Positions 9,569 to 18,904 of a stretch of 64,000 nt of DNA are shown one piece after another. Below the pieces are notes generated by a model. That model saw only the letters and a list, made by a program, of their open reading frames with translations. It made no database searches and was not told the origin of the DNA. A program made the translations under genes and the position numbers. Source of the DNA: Parasphingopyxis sp. (GTDB lineage: Bacteria; Pseudomonadota; Alphaproteobacteria; Sphingomonadales; Sphingomonadaceae); assembly GCF_028279465.1 (NCBI RefSeq), contig NZ_JANQNS010000005.1, positions 124,001 to 188,000 of the forward strand, written 5' to 3'. Position 1 is the first letter of the stretch; each line of letters opens with the position of its first letter.

Positions 9569-10627
9569 CTACATATCGCCATGGGCCGCATAGTCTGAGA
9601 AATGGTCGTTCGGCCATACGAAATTGGTGAAGCTTGCGCCGATCGTCATGTCGAGCGCTTCGACATGGTGCCACCAGCCCACCGGAATGAAGAGCGCTTC
9701 GCCTTCCCCGAGAATGACTTCGATCACGCGCGGCTTGTTGCGTTTCGGCGGCCCGGCGGGGAGATCATCTCCACTCCACAGGCTGAAGCAATGCCGGTCG
9801 TTCCGCATCAACGCCGTGTCATGGGAAGCGACGAGCTTCACTTTCTTGCGGCCCCGGATCTGCACGAGCAGATTGTTCGTCAGATCATGATGAAAGGGCG
9901 TGATTGTGCCCTCCGGTCCCATCCAGAAAAAGCCGCCATTGCCGTCCTGCTCTTCCAATATTCCGGGCAGGTCGCCCATATCCTCCCAAAGCGGTTCGAG
10001 CAGTTCGCGATTATCCTCGTTTCCGGCCGTGACATAATAGTCGTTACTCGGCTCGCCCGTCCGCAGCCGCGCGGCGACCTCGGCAAACGGCATCACGCGA
10101 CGATGCGCCTCCTTGTAGCGCTCATATTCCGGATTGCTCTCGCGGCCCCATTGTACCGAGACATCCGCATCGCCGAATAGCGCCTCGAAATAGTCGAGCG
10201 ACCATTTCGTCATGGCGGGCCAGTGATCGATCATGCCGCGCAGCAGCACGGGCCGATGGGCAGCATAATAGCGCGTCAGAAAATCCCCCGGCGATAGTTC
10301 GGTCTCGACCGGCACCTCCTGCGCGGCGGGGTCCAGTTCGACAAGCTTGCGCTGGATCGCCGATTGCCATTCGCGCTTCATCAACCGTGTGCGCATGCGC
10401 GCCGATCCCTGATAGAAAGGATCGTTGACCGCGCGGCCGACCTCCTCCTTGATCGTCTGGGCGGGAAAGCCCTTGATCGACAGCCAGCGCGAGACATCGT
10501 CGGGGTTTTCGCCATTGACCATGCGCTCGACCATCTGCCGCCGAATTTCGTCGGTCATAATGGCCGTCGGCGCCATGTTCATCCGGGGCGCGGCGAGCCG
10601 GCCCGTGAAAATATTATCCTGTGTCAT
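9569..10627 (-). CDS. Cupin-like JmjC-domain Fe(II)/2-oxoglutarate oxygenase
   Basis: The product is 352 residues from the ATG at 10627. The N-terminal third is helical (residues about 15-110). The C-terminal part is a cupin_8/JmjC domain: PVLLRGMIDHWPAM is the typical opening, the iron ligands are expected in TPFHHDLTNN (HxD) and the distal His in GWWHHVEAL. Such proteins hydroxylate protein or small-molecule substrates; the target here is unknown. A start at 10657 with AGGA close upstream would add ten residues. It converges with the preceding gene, leaving 28 bases between stops. Confidence 0.82.
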   Translation of the reverse strand: MTQDNIFTGRLAAPRMNMAPTAIMTDEIRRQMVERMVNGENPDDVSRWLSIKGFPAQTIKEEVGRAVNDPFYQGSARMRTRLMKREWQSAIQRKLVELDPAAQEVPVETELSPGDFLTRYYAAHRPVLLRGMIDHWPAMTKWSLDYFEALFGDADVSVQWGRESNPEYERYKEAHRRVMPFAEVAARLRTGEPSNDYYVTAGNEDNRELLEPLWEDMGDLPGILEEQDGNGGFFWMGPEGTITPFHHDLTNNLLVQIRGRKKVKLVASHDTALMRNDRHCFSLWSGDDLPAGPPKRNKPRVIEVILGEGEALFIPVGWWHHVEALDMTIGASFTNFVWPNDHFSDYAAHGDM

Positions 10628-10711
10628 GCGGTGAAAGGTAGACCGGCAATATGGCATTTTTCCTACAGCGACGGTCCGGCGAACGAGGTCGCGCGCCGGA
10701 CGGTTGGTGCG

Positions 10712-11728
10712 TCAGGTCGTCACGACGCCATGGTCGATCAGGCTGCGCGCCGTATCGACAATCGTCTCTTCCTCGTCGCGCGTCTGCCAGCCGAGCTTTT
10801 CCTTGGCATGGCTGGCGTCGGCATGCCGCACCTTGCCGAGTTCGGACTTCACCTGCCGCGCGACCGGATCCCAGATCGACACGACTTTCATCAGCCAGTC
10901 GGGGAGCTTGCGCGACGGCACCTTGCGGGCTTCGTCGCCGAGTCGCTCTTTCAGCAGCATCGCAATATCGTGCAGCTTAAAGAATTTACCCGCGGCGAAG
11001 AAGCGCTCGCCGTCCATGTCCGCTGCGGTGAGCGCGCGGACATGCAAGTCGGCAACATCGCGCACATCGACAACGCAGAAGCCGAGATCGGGCGCGCCGG
11101 GAAAGCTGCCGTCCATCATTTTCTTCACCGCTTCGAGCGAGGTCGAGAAATCGGGCGAGAGGATGGGTCCGAGCACCATGCTCGGATTGATCGAGCAATA
11201 TTCCATCTCACCGCCATTGGCGTCCATCCAGTCGCGCGCGGCGCGCTCGGAAATCGTCTTGGATTTGACATAGGGATAGACGTCCGGGTGATCGAGGTTG
11301 GTCCAGTCCTTCTCGCTGAACGTATATTCGCCGCGATCCACACCATAGGCGATGGCCGCCATAGACGAGGTCATGACAACACGTTTGACGCCCGCTTCCT
11401 TGGCGAAGCGCAGCGCCCGGAGCGCTCCGTCGCGCGCTGGTATGATTAGTTCATCTTCGTCCTTGGGCGACGCATCGGGGAGCGGCGAGGCGAGATGCGC
11501 GACATGGGTGCAACCCTCCATCGCCTCTGCCCAGCCCGCGTCATCAGTCAGATCGGCCTCGAAAAAAGTCAGCTTGCTATTGTCGACGCTCAAGATGTCG
11601 CGCACCTGCTGTTCCTTGGCGAGCGAGCGGATCGTCGTGCGAACGATCCAGCCCTCGGCGATCAGCTGCCGGATTGTGAAGCCCGCGATATAGCCGCTGC
11701 CTCCGGTGACGAGTACGGTTCCGGCCAT
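10712..11728 (-). CDS. NAD(P)-dependent epimerase/dehydratase-type reductase (extended SDR)
   Basis: The 338-residue protein begins with the Rossmann motif GGSGYIAGF at residues 9-17 and carries the catalytic YPYVKSK (YxxxK) near residue 170. An upstream Thr-Ser-Ser-Met strand supplies the catalytic Ser. The overall pattern (HLASPLPD, NPSMVLGP) is that of the dihydroflavonol-4-reductase/aldehyde reductase branch of extended SDRs, which reduce aldehydes or ketones with NADPH. It stands alone, with an 84-base gap to the JmjC gene and a divergent neighbour upstream. The physiological substrate is unknown. Confidence 0.88.
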   Translation of the reverse strand: MAGTVLVTGGSGYIAGFTIRQLIAEGWIVRTTIRSLAKEQQVRDILSVDNSKLTFFEADLTDDAGWAEAMEGCTHVAHLASPLPDASPKDEDELIIPARDGALRALRFAKEAGVKRVVMTSSMAAIAYGVDRGEYTFSEKDWTNLDHPDVYPYVKSKTISERAARDWMDANGGEMEYCSINPSMVLGPILSPDFSTSLEAVKKMMDGSFPGAPDLGFCVVDVRDVADLHVRALTAADMDGERFFAAGKFFKLHDIAMLLKERLGDEARKVPSRKLPDWLMKVVSIWDPVARQVKSELGKVRHADASHAKEKLGWQTRDEEETIVDTARSLIDHGVVTT

Positions 11729-11807
11729 GCGAGATCTCCCAATTTAACTTTTCTATGCTGTCAGTTGAAATTAGTAGTAGGTTGCAACGCAATCAAGGAA
11801 GTGGTCG

Positions 11808-12932
11808 GTGCACTCCATAGACACTATCGTAATCGGCGGCGGGATCGCTGGTCTCTCGGCTGCCGCCCGGATCGCGGCGCATGGCGAGACGGTCGTGCTC
11901 GAGGCGGAAAGCGCGCCCGGTTATCATTCGTCCGGCCGCAGCGCGACCTTCTGCCATTTCGGTATCGGCGACGGGCTGGTCCACAAGCTGACAGCCGTCA
12001 GCAAAACCGTCTTCGCCGCCACACCCGACGGCGATTACCCGCCCCTCGCCCGGCGCATGGCGGCGCTATTCGTCGCGCGGGATCACGAACGGAGCGAACT
12101 GGACCGGCTGACCGAAACGACGCTAGCACATTCGCCGGATGCGGAGCGGATCGAAGAGAATGACCTATGCGCCATCGTGCCCATTCTCAAAACCGGCCCG
12201 GACGGATTTGCAGGCGGCCTCTATGACCCCGACGCATACAAGCTCGACAGCGATGCGATGCTCCAGGCCAATATCCGGGCGCTACGCGCAGCCGGGGGAA
12301 TGCTCGCCACCGGCGCGCCCGTCGAAACAATGCAGCGAGAGTGCGAACGCTGGATCGTCGATACGCCGGGCGAGAGCTACACTGCGAAACGGATCGTCAA
12401 TGCCGCGGGTTCCTGGGCCGATGGGATTGCTCAGAAAGCCGGTGTCGCGCCACTCGGCCTGACACCGCTCAAGCGCACGATCATCGCCTTTCGCCCGCCG
12501 GACGGTATGGACGTTTCGGGCTGGCCCTTCACCAAAACGGTCGGCGAAGGGTTCTATATGCTGCCTGAAGGATCGGGCCAACTGCTCGCTTCGCCCATGG
12601 ACGAAAGCCCGAGCCAGCCATGCGATGCGCAGCCCGACGAGGAGACAGTCGCCCTCGCCGCCTGGCAGGTCGAGCAAGCGACAACGATGCCGATCAAGCG
12701 CATCGATCACAAATGGTCGGGCCTCAGAACCTTCTCGCCCGACAAGAGCCCGGTCGCCGGCTATGCGCCGGACGCGCCAGGTTTCTTCTGGCTTGCGGGA
12801 CAGGGCGGCTTCGGCCTGCAAACCTCGCCGGCCATGGCGATGGCGGCCGAAGCTCTGGCGCTCGATCTCAACTGGCCGGAAGAACTGACGGCAATTGACA
12901 TCCAGCCGGACATGCTGTCGCTGAGGCGCTAA
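11808..12932 (+). CDS. FAD-dependent oxidoreductase (DAO family)
   Basis: The GTG at 11808 lies 7 bases after AAGGAA. The 374-residue product opens with the FAD-binding motif IVIGGGIAGLSAA (residues 7-19) and has the DAO-family layout: GYHSSGRSA after the dinucleotide fold, and a C-terminal GQGGFGLQTSPAMA that closes the FAD site. The family covers D-amino acid oxidases, glycine/sarcosine oxidases and L-2-hydroxyglutarate-type dehydrogenases; GYHSSGRSA resembles amino acid deaminating dehydrogenases. The exact substrate is not determined. Its 3' end overlaps the convergent gor gene by 4 bases. Confidence 0.87.
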   Translation: MHSIDTIVIGGGIAGLSAAARIAAHGETVVLEAESAPGYHSSGRSATFCHFGIGDGLVHKLTAVSKTVFAATPDGDYPPLARRMAALFVARDHERSELDRLTETTLAHSPDAERIEENDLCAIVPILKTGPDGFAGGLYDPDAYKLDSDAMLQANIRALRAAGGMLATGAPVETMQRECERWIVDTPGESYTAKRIVNAAGSWADGIAQKAGVAPLGLTPLKRTIIAFRPPDGMDVSGWPFTKTVGEGFYMLPEGSGQLLASPMDESPSQPCDAQPDEETVALAAWQVEQATTMPIKRIDHKWSGLRTFSPDKSPVAGYAPDAPGFFWLAGQGGFGLQTSPAMAMAAEALALDLNWPEELTAIDIQPDMLSLRR

Positions 12933-14278
12933 CGCAGCAGTACCAATTCCTCCGCCATAGTCGGATGGAGCGCCACGACATTGTCGAAATCGGCCTTGGT
13001 GAGCCCAGCTTTGACGGCAACGGCCGCCGCCTGCAGGATTTCCGGCGCATCGGGCCCGATCATATGCAATCCGACGACCCGATCCGTAACCGCATCGGTG
13101 ATCATCTTGTAGAGCGCCCGTTCGTTGCGCTCGGCCAGCACGTCTTTCATCGCCCGGAAATCGGAGAGATAGACCTTGATCGAGCCCAGCTTGTTACGCG
13201 CCTCGCCCTCGGTCATGCCGACGGCGGCCAGCGGCGGATGGCTGAACACGGCCGAGGGGATCGCATCATAATCGACTGTCGTCGGGTTATCGTTGAACAG
13301 CGTTTCGGCCAGCGCATTGCCTTCGCGAATAGCGACCGGGGTCAGCTGCACACGGTCGGTCACATCGCCAACCGCATAGATGCTGTCGACATTGGTCTTC
13401 GAATAGTCGTCGACGATAATCGCGCCTGTATCGTCGAGTGCGACGCCCGCGTTTTCGAGCCCGAGGCCGGAGACGTTCGGCCGTCGGCCGGTCGCAATCA
13501 GCACCTGATCGAATTCGCGCGGGTCATAGCCTGTCGCCTTAACCAGCAACGATCCGTCCTCTTGCTTCTCGATCGACTCAAATTCGGCATTGAAGCAGAA
13601 TTCGATGCCCTTGGTTATCGAAATCTGTAGCAGCCGGTCGCGGATCGACTGGTCATATTGGCGCAGAATCACATCGGTGCGGTTGATCAGCGTCACCCGG
13701 CTGCCGAGCTTGTTGAAGATACCGGCGAACTCGTTGGCGATATAGCCGCCGCCCGCGATCAAAATGCGCTTGGGCAGCTTCTCGAGATGAAACACTTCGT
13801 TCGAGCTGATCGCGTGTTCCGAACCCGGAAACTCGGGAATATGGGGCCAGGCGCCGGTCGCGATCAGGATATATTTCGCAGTCTTCGTCTCGCCGCTGGC
13901 AAACGTGATCGTGTTGGGACCCTCAACCGTCGCACGTTCAAGGAAGATTTCGACATCGTGATTTTTGAGCGTATCGGTATAGGCGCCATTGATCCGCTCC
14001 ACCTCGGCCAGCACATTGTCGCGCAACGTCGGCCAGTCGAAATCGGGTTTGCTCGCAAGCTTCCAGCCGAATTTCTGCGCGTCCTTAAGATCTTCGGCGA
14101 AATGCGCGCCATAGACGAGCAGCTTTTTCGGCACGCAGCCGCGGATCACACAGGTACCGCCCACCTTATGTTCCTCGGCGATGGCAACCTTCGCGCCATG
14201 GGCCGCCGATACACGCGCCGCGCGAACGCCGCCCGAACCGGCGCCGATTACGAAAAGATCATAGTCAAATTCGGCCAT
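12929..14278 (-). CDS. gor: Glutathione-disulfide reductase
   Basis: This 449-residue flavoprotein has the FAD motif GAGSGGVRAAR, the redox-active disulfide in GGTCVIRGCVPKK (CxxxxC), an NADPH-binding fold (AGGGYIANEFAG) and the C-terminal HPTMAEE with the catalytic His that belongs to the partner subunit. The GCVPKKLLVYG form separates glutathione reductase from dihydrolipoyl dehydrogenase. It reduces GSSG with NADPH in the cytoplasm. Length and motifs are complete. Confidence 0.93.
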   Translation of the reverse strand: MAEFDYDLFVIGAGSGGVRAARVSAAHGAKVAIAEEHKVGGTCVIRGCVPKKLLVYGAHFAEDLKDAQKFGWKLASKPDFDWPTLRDNVLAEVERINGAYTDTLKNHDVEIFLERATVEGPNTITFASGETKTAKYILIATGAWPHIPEFPGSEHAISSNEVFHLEKLPKRILIAGGGYIANEFAGIFNKLGSRVTLINRTDVILRQYDQSIRDRLLQISITKGIEFCFNAEFESIEKQEDGSLLVKATGYDPREFDQVLIATGRRPNVSGLGLENAGVALDDTGAIIVDDYSKTNVDSIYAVGDVTDRVQLTPVAIREGNALAETLFNDNPTTVDYDAIPSAVFSHPPLAAVGMTEGEARNKLGSIKVYLSDFRAMKDVLAERNERALYKMITDAVTDRVVGLHMIGPDAPEILQAAAVAVKAGLTKADFDNVVALHPTMAEELVLLR

Positions 14279-14380
14279 GGGATATTCCTGATTTTATGCT
14301 GTTGCTTGAGCTACGATCTGGGAAGGCGCCGGGTTACACACAAGCCGGCATCGTCGATCACGGTGATCGCATCGCCCGCC

Positions 14381-15862
14381 TCATAAAGCCCGCTCGATCA
14401 GCGCCTGCGTAGATGGATCGAGGTCCAGCGCTTCCTCGTCATCGGCGATCGCCCGGGCGATATCCTTGCCCAGCTCCACGCCGAACTGGTCGAACGGATT
14501 GATCCCGAGCAGTGCGGCATTGGCGAAGGTGCGATGCTCGTAAAAGGCGAGCAAGGCGCCGAGGCTTGCCGGATCGAGCGTTTCGATGAGAATCGTGCTG
14601 GACGGGCGATCGCCCGGGAAATGGCGGTCGGGATCGTCAGACTCCCGCCCGGTCATCAGTGCCGAGCCTTGCGCGAAACAGTTGACGAGCAACTGCTCAT
14701 GATGAGCCGGATCGCGATGATCACCTGCTTCCGCGACGGCGACGAATTCCGCCGGCACGAGATGCGTCCCCTGATGCAGCAGCTGGAACACGGCATGCTG
14801 CGCATCGGTGCCGACGCCGCCCCAGACGATCGGTGACGTCGCGCGATCCATCGCCTTGCCGTTCGATTCCATTTCGAGCTGCTGGAGATAGGGCGCGAGC
14901 AGGCGCAGCCGCTCGTCATAGGCGAAGACGGCCCGGGTCTCCGCGCCGCGCGTTTGGGTGTAGTAGAGATCGACAAAGGCTGCGAGTACGGGAGCATTGT
15001 CGCACCAGGCTGCGAGCCGGAAATGGCGATCCATCGCGGCCGCGCCTTCGAGCAGCTGCTCGAACGCATCCCAGCCCAGCGCCAGGGCGATCGGAAAACC
15101 GATTGACGACCAGAGCGAGTAGCGCCCGCCAACGGTTTCGGGAAAGGGCAGCACCCGCGTCTCGTCGATCCCGAAATCGACGGCCTTGTCGGGATCGGCC
15201 GTAAGCGCAACCATATGGCCATAAGGGTCGGCAATCCCTGCATTGCGCAGCCATTGTACCGTGCTCTGCGCATTGAGCATCGTTTCGGCCGTGGTGAAGC
15301 TTTTCGACGCGATGACGACGAGCGTATATTCTGGATCGAACAGGTGGAACGGCCCTTCGAGCGCTACACCGTCGACATTGGAGACGACCGCGACATCATA
15401 GGCCGGCTCTTCCCGGCCCAGCGCGTCGATCACGAAATCGGGACCCAGCGCGGACCCGCCAATGCCGAGATGCAGGATATGGCGGATTTCACCCAGCGCA
15501 CCAGCCTCGATCGCATCGATCAGCGCGCGCATCCGCATATGCAGCGCGTTGGCGAGCGCGACGCTGTCGGGTGCGCCCTGCCCGCGCTGCGCCATATGTT
15601 CGGCCGCCCTGCCCTCACTCGCATTGACCGCTTCGCCCGCGAACAGCGCATCGCGCTTGCCCGCCAGATCCTGCGCGTCGGCCAGCGCCGCAAAACTGTC
15701 GAGCAACGCCGCATCAAGATGCGTCTTGGAAAAATCGAAATAGAGCCCGGCCTCTTCGACCGTCAGCCGTTCGAGGCGGTCGGGATCGGCGGCGAAAAGC
15801 GCGGTCAGGCGGGTCGGCGCGGCGCTTTCGATGGCCTGCCAGAGAGTCGCGGTGTCGGACAT
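14381..15862 (-). CDS. pgi: Glucose-6-phosphate isomerase
   Basis: From the ATG at 15862 (AAGGG upstream) the product has 493 residues. It interconverts glucose 6-phosphate and fructose 6-phosphate. The LGIGGSALGPDFV phosphate-binding region, the ASKSFTTAET segment and ESNGKAMDR are family signatures. Upstream codons in the same frame would add 12 basic residues without a ribosome site. It follows the histidine kinase gene by 40 bases on the same strand and may be read from it. Confidence 0.93.
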   Translation of the reverse strand: MSDTATLWQAIESAAPTRLTALFAADPDRLERLTVEEAGLYFDFSKTHLDAALLDSFAALADAQDLAGKRDALFAGEAVNASEGRAAEHMAQRGQGAPDSVALANALHMRMRALIDAIEAGALGEIRHILHLGIGGSALGPDFVIDALGREEPAYDVAVVSNVDGVALEGPFHLFDPEYTLVVIASKSFTTAETMLNAQSTVQWLRNAGIADPYGHMVALTADPDKAVDFGIDETRVLPFPETVGGRYSLWSSIGFPIALALGWDAFEQLLEGAAAMDRHFRLAAWCDNAPVLAAFVDLYYTQTRGAETRAVFAYDERLRLLAPYLQQLEMESNGKAMDRATSPIVWGGVGTDAQHAVFQLLHQGTHLVPAEFVAVAEAGDHRDPAHHEQLLVNCFAQGSALMTGRESDDPDRHFPGDRPSSTILIETLDPASLGALLAFYEHRTFANAALLGINPFDQFGVELGKDIARAIADDEEALDLDPSTQALIERAL

Positions 15863-15902
15863 GGCCGCCCTTGTGACGCGCCGATAGCGCGGCGGCAAGC
15901 GG

Positions 15903-17255
15903 CTAAGCGCGCAAGGGCAACGACAGGATCGCGCGCAGGCCCTTCTCGGGCAAGTTCGCGAGCGTCAGTTCGCCGCCATGTTCGCGAACGATGGCGCGGG
16001 CGAGCGCCAGGCCGAGCCCGGACCCGCCCTTGGCGCGATTGCGCGAGCCTTCGAGTCGGGCGAAGGGTTCGAACACGGTTTCGAGCGCCGCATCATCGAT
16101 TCCCGGTCCAGCATCGTCGATTTCGACGAGCGCCATGCCGTCCGCCTCGCGCACCCGTACAGTGACCACCTCGCCATAGCGGATGCCATTATCGATCAGA
16201 TTGCGGATCGCACGCTTCAGAAGATTGGCCCGCCCATCGACGACTGCCTTGCCGCTTTCCTCGAAGGAGACCGGCGCGCCCACATCGCGAAAATCCTCGA
16301 TCGCGCTGTCGACGAGCGCTGTGAGGTCGAGCGGTTCGGATTGCGCGTTGGGCCGGCCAAGCCGGGCGAGCGAGAGGATATCGTCGAGCGTTTCGGTCAT
16401 ATCCTCGATAGTCTCGACCATCCGGGCACGCTCGGTCGCGTCCTCGACATTTTCAGCATGGATGCGCAGCGCGGCGAGCGGTGTGCGCAGATCATGCCCG
16501 ATGGCACCGAGCATATGGTCCTTCTCCCCCAGCATCGCCGCGATTCGGACCTGCATGGCGTTGAACGCCTCGATCAATCCCGCGACATCGCGCGGCCCCT
16601 CGACCGGAACCGCCGTCTCGGCATTGCCTTCGGAAAATTCGCGCACCGCCCCGGTCAGCGACCGCAAGGGCCGGGAAATCCGCCGCGCGAAGAGATAAAG
16701 CACGAACAGGAGCGCGCCGTAGAGGATGACGGTCTGAGCGACGATCGAAACCAACGCGCCGATCCCGGCGGGCCGTAGCCGCATCCAGCTGTTCAGCCAT
16801 TGCCCGTTTTCAAGCTGGACGGACACGCGCAGAATATCGGGCGGACGGCGCCCTTCCATCCGGCGCTCGAACCGGCGAGGCAGCCGCATCGCCGATATAT
16901 CGGCCCGCCCGACCTCTATGGCGCGGGGCGAGAAATCGACGGCCTCAAAATTGCTCGCAAGCCGGTGTTCGAAATGGGCAACGCGCGGATGCGATTCCGC
17001 GCGCACGGCGCTTTCGGAGTCGAGGTTCATGATACCCCGGCGGCGCGTGCGCTGCGCGCGCACGGGCAGTCCCGCCTCGATCCGTTCAGCCGCCGTCACG
17101 ATCCGCGCGACGACCGGGCCCGACGCTTCGGCAAAGCGCAGCCGTTCCCCGGCGCGCACCAGCATCACCAGGTTGATCGCCTGCGCCACGAACAGCGCGA
17201 GCGCGACAAGCAGCATCAGCTGCCCGAACAGGCTTTTGGGCCAAAAACGTCTCAC
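15903..17255 (-). CDS. Sensor histidine kinase of an OmpR-type two-component system
   Basis: The 450-residue protein has a first transmembrane helix at about residues 10-33, a periplasmic sensor of about 125 residues, a second helix near 160-182 (VILYGALLFVLYLFARR) and a HAMP linker. A HisKA domain carries the phospho-acceptor in AIGHDLRTPLAALR. The ATPase domain has the N box (DNGIRYG), DAGPGID and GGSGLGLALA. It overlaps the response regulator stop by 4 bases, so the two are translated together. The periplasmic region is basic and rich in Arg; the signal is unknown. Confidence 0.92.
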   Translation of the reverse strand: MRRFWPKSLFGQLMLLVALALFVAQAINLVMLVRAGERLRFAEASGPVVARIVTAAERIEAGLPVRAQRTRRRGIMNLDSESAVRAESHPRVAHFEHRLASNFEAVDFSPRAIEVGRADISAMRLPRRFERRMEGRRPPDILRVSVQLENGQWLNSWMRLRPAGIGALVSIVAQTVILYGALLFVLYLFARRISRPLRSLTGAVREFSEGNAETAVPVEGPRDVAGLIEAFNAMQVRIAAMLGEKDHMLGAIGHDLRTPLAALRIHAENVEDATERARMVETIEDMTETLDDILSLARLGRPNAQSEPLDLTALVDSAIEDFRDVGAPVSFEESGKAVVDGRANLLKRAIRNLIDNGIRYGEVVTVRVREADGMALVEIDDAGPGIDDAALETVFEPFARLEGSRNRAKGGSGLGLALARAIVREHGGELTLANLPEKGLRAILSLPLRA

Positions 17256-17971
17256 AATTTCCGGACGTCCGTTGCCAGCGTATAGCCACCGCCCCAGACC
17301 GTCTTGATCAGTTCGGGCGATTTTGGATCGCTTTCGATCTTGCGGCGCAAACGGCTGACCTGATTGTCGATCGCCCGGTCGAAGGCATGCGCTTCGCGGC
17401 CCTGGGTCAGATCGAGCAGCTGGTCGCGCGAGAGCACTTGCTGCGGGTGCGTGACGAGCGCGAGCAGCAGCTGATATTCGCCGGTCGATAGCGCGACGGA
17501 CACGCCATCTCTGTCAATCAGTGTCCGCTCGCCGGCCTTCAGCACCCAACCACCAAAGCCATAGCTCTGCTGATCGGGCGCCCGCTGATGGACACCGCCT
17601 GCCCCGGCGCGGCGCAGGATCACTTTGATCCGCGCCAGCAATTCGCGCGGCGAAAAGGGTTTCACGACATAATCGTCCGCGCCCATTTCGAGGCCGATAA
17701 TCCGTTCGGTCTCTTCCGATTTCGCGGTCAACAGGATGACGGGAATTTCGCCGGTCGCACGGATATGGCGCGTCAGGCTCAGCCCGTCTTCGCCCGGCAT
17801 CATGATATCGCTGATCACGCAATCGATCGCATAACCGGCCAGCGCTTCGCGTGCCGCGTCTGCATCGGCAACCTGGGTAACACGATAGCCGTTCTTCGCG
17901 AGAAAACCGGCCAGCGGTTCGCGAATGCTGCGCTCGTCCTCAACGAGCAGGAGATGGGGCTTTGCGGTCAT
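17252..17971 (-). CDS. OmpR-family response regulator
   Basis: The 239-residue protein has a receiver domain with acidic pair E11/D12, phospho-acceptor Asp55 (ISDIMMPGEDG) and Lys in LLTAKSEE, followed by an OmpR/PhoB winged-helix DNA-binding domain (residues about 135-235; LSTGEYQLLLAL, then DRAIDNQVSRLRRKIE). It is the partner of the histidine kinase that overlaps its stop codon. Target genes cannot be told from the sequence. Confidence 0.93.
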   Translation of the reverse strand: MTAKPHLLLVEDERSIREPLAGFLAKNGYRVTQVADADAAREALAGYAIDCVISDIMMPGEDGLSLTRHIRATGEIPVILLTAKSEETERIIGLEMGADDYVVKPFSPRELLARIKVILRRAGAGGVHQRAPDQQSYGFGGWVLKAGERTLIDRDGVSVALSTGEYQLLLALVTHPQQVLSRDQLLDLTQGREAHAFDRAIDNQVSRLRRKIESDPKSPELIKTVWGGGYTLATDVRKL

Positions 17972-18009
17972 GGGAGGCTCATAGCGCGGTGAACCCCGGG
18001 ACGCGATAT

Positions 18010-18047
18010 GGCGGACAACCGGCCAGGGAAGTCACCGGTTGCCCGCC
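18010..18047 (-). terminator. GC-rich hairpin downstream of EF-hand gene
   Basis: GGCGGACAACCGG at 18010-18022 and CCGGTTGCCCGCC at 18035-18047 form a 13-base stem with one mismatch around a 12-base loop. It lies 60 bases past the stop of the minus-strand EF-hand gene and ahead of the response-regulator gene. No T run follows, so it may be a weak terminator or an RNA-stabilising hairpin. Confidence 0.4.
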
Positions 18048-18107
18048 ACGGGCCATGCGCGCTGAATTGGGAGGGGCAGCGCGCGGCCAGGAGTTGCGCG
18101 CCCGGGC

Positions 18108-18734
18108 TTATCCGCCCCGGCGCTCTGCACGGCGGGCGGCGCGTGCGGCCTGACGTTCCTCGCGGGTCACGACGCCGTCGCCATTCGTATCGGTGCGGTC
18201 GAAGCGGGCAAAGGCCAGCGTCGCCAATTCGTCGCGCGTGATGAGCCCATCGCCATTCGCATCGGGGTTCGGACGGTTGGCACGCCATTCGGCCCGGCGC
18301 TCACGCATCCGATTACGCGCCTCGGAGCGTTCAGCCTGATCGATCTGACCATCGCCATTGGTGTCCACGCGGTCGAAGATCGCGAGGCCGCGTTCGTGCG
18401 GCACTTCATCGCGCGTGATCACGCCATCGCCATTCGTATCGAGCCGTGCCATCCGGCCGCCGCGGCGTCCGTCACGGCCACGCTCGGCCCGGCGCTCGCG
18501 CATCCGCTCGCGGCGTTCCGCGCGGGCCGCGTCACGCTCCGCCTGATCGATCGCGCCATCGCCATTGGCGTCAGCCCGCGCGAAGCGTGCGTCGAGCGCG
18601 GCATTGAGCTCGGCGCGAGTCAGACTGCCGTCGCCATCGGCATCGGCCCGCATGCCATGCGGCTGGGCGATCGCGGCGGTGGCGGCAAGAAGCGCGGCAG
18701 CGCTCGAAACTAGGGCAATTTTTTTCATCATCAT
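18108..18734 (-). CDS. Exported EF-hand protein with six calcium-binding loops
   Basis: A signal peptide (IALVSSAAALLAATAAIAQ) is followed by six clear EF-hand loops of the DxDxDG type: DADGDGSLTRAE, DANGDGAIDQAE, DTNGDGVITRDE, DTNGDGQIDQAE, DANGDGLITRDE and DTNGDGVVTREE. The linkers are rich in Arg and Glu (RRERMRERRAERGRD), which is unusual and may form charged helices. Length is 208 residues. It would bind calcium in the periplasm or outside the cell. Three ATG codons lie in a row; AAGGA spacing favours the second (18731). Partner and role are unknown. Confidence 0.85.
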   Translation of the reverse strand: MMMKKIALVSSAAALLAATAAIAQPHGMRADADGDGSLTRAELNAALDARFARADANGDGAIDQAERDAARAERRERMRERRAERGRDGRRGGRMARLDTNGDGVITRDEVPHERGLAIFDRVDTNGDGQIDQAERSEARNRMRERRAEWRANRPNPDANGDGLITRDELATLAFARFDRTDTNGDGVVTREERQAARAARRAERRGG

Positions 18735-18904
18735 TTTCCTTACGCTAGACTATCCGGTTCGGCGGTCTCATCCGCCTTGATCGAAGAAATGAACCGGGAT
18801 TGTCGCAGGCTTTTGTCGGATCGGCCGGAAAAGTGTCGCAAATTGTCGCAAAACGGCGTGGCGCGAGGCTTGACCGGACCCAGCCGCTCGGCGACAGGCG
18901 GGCG

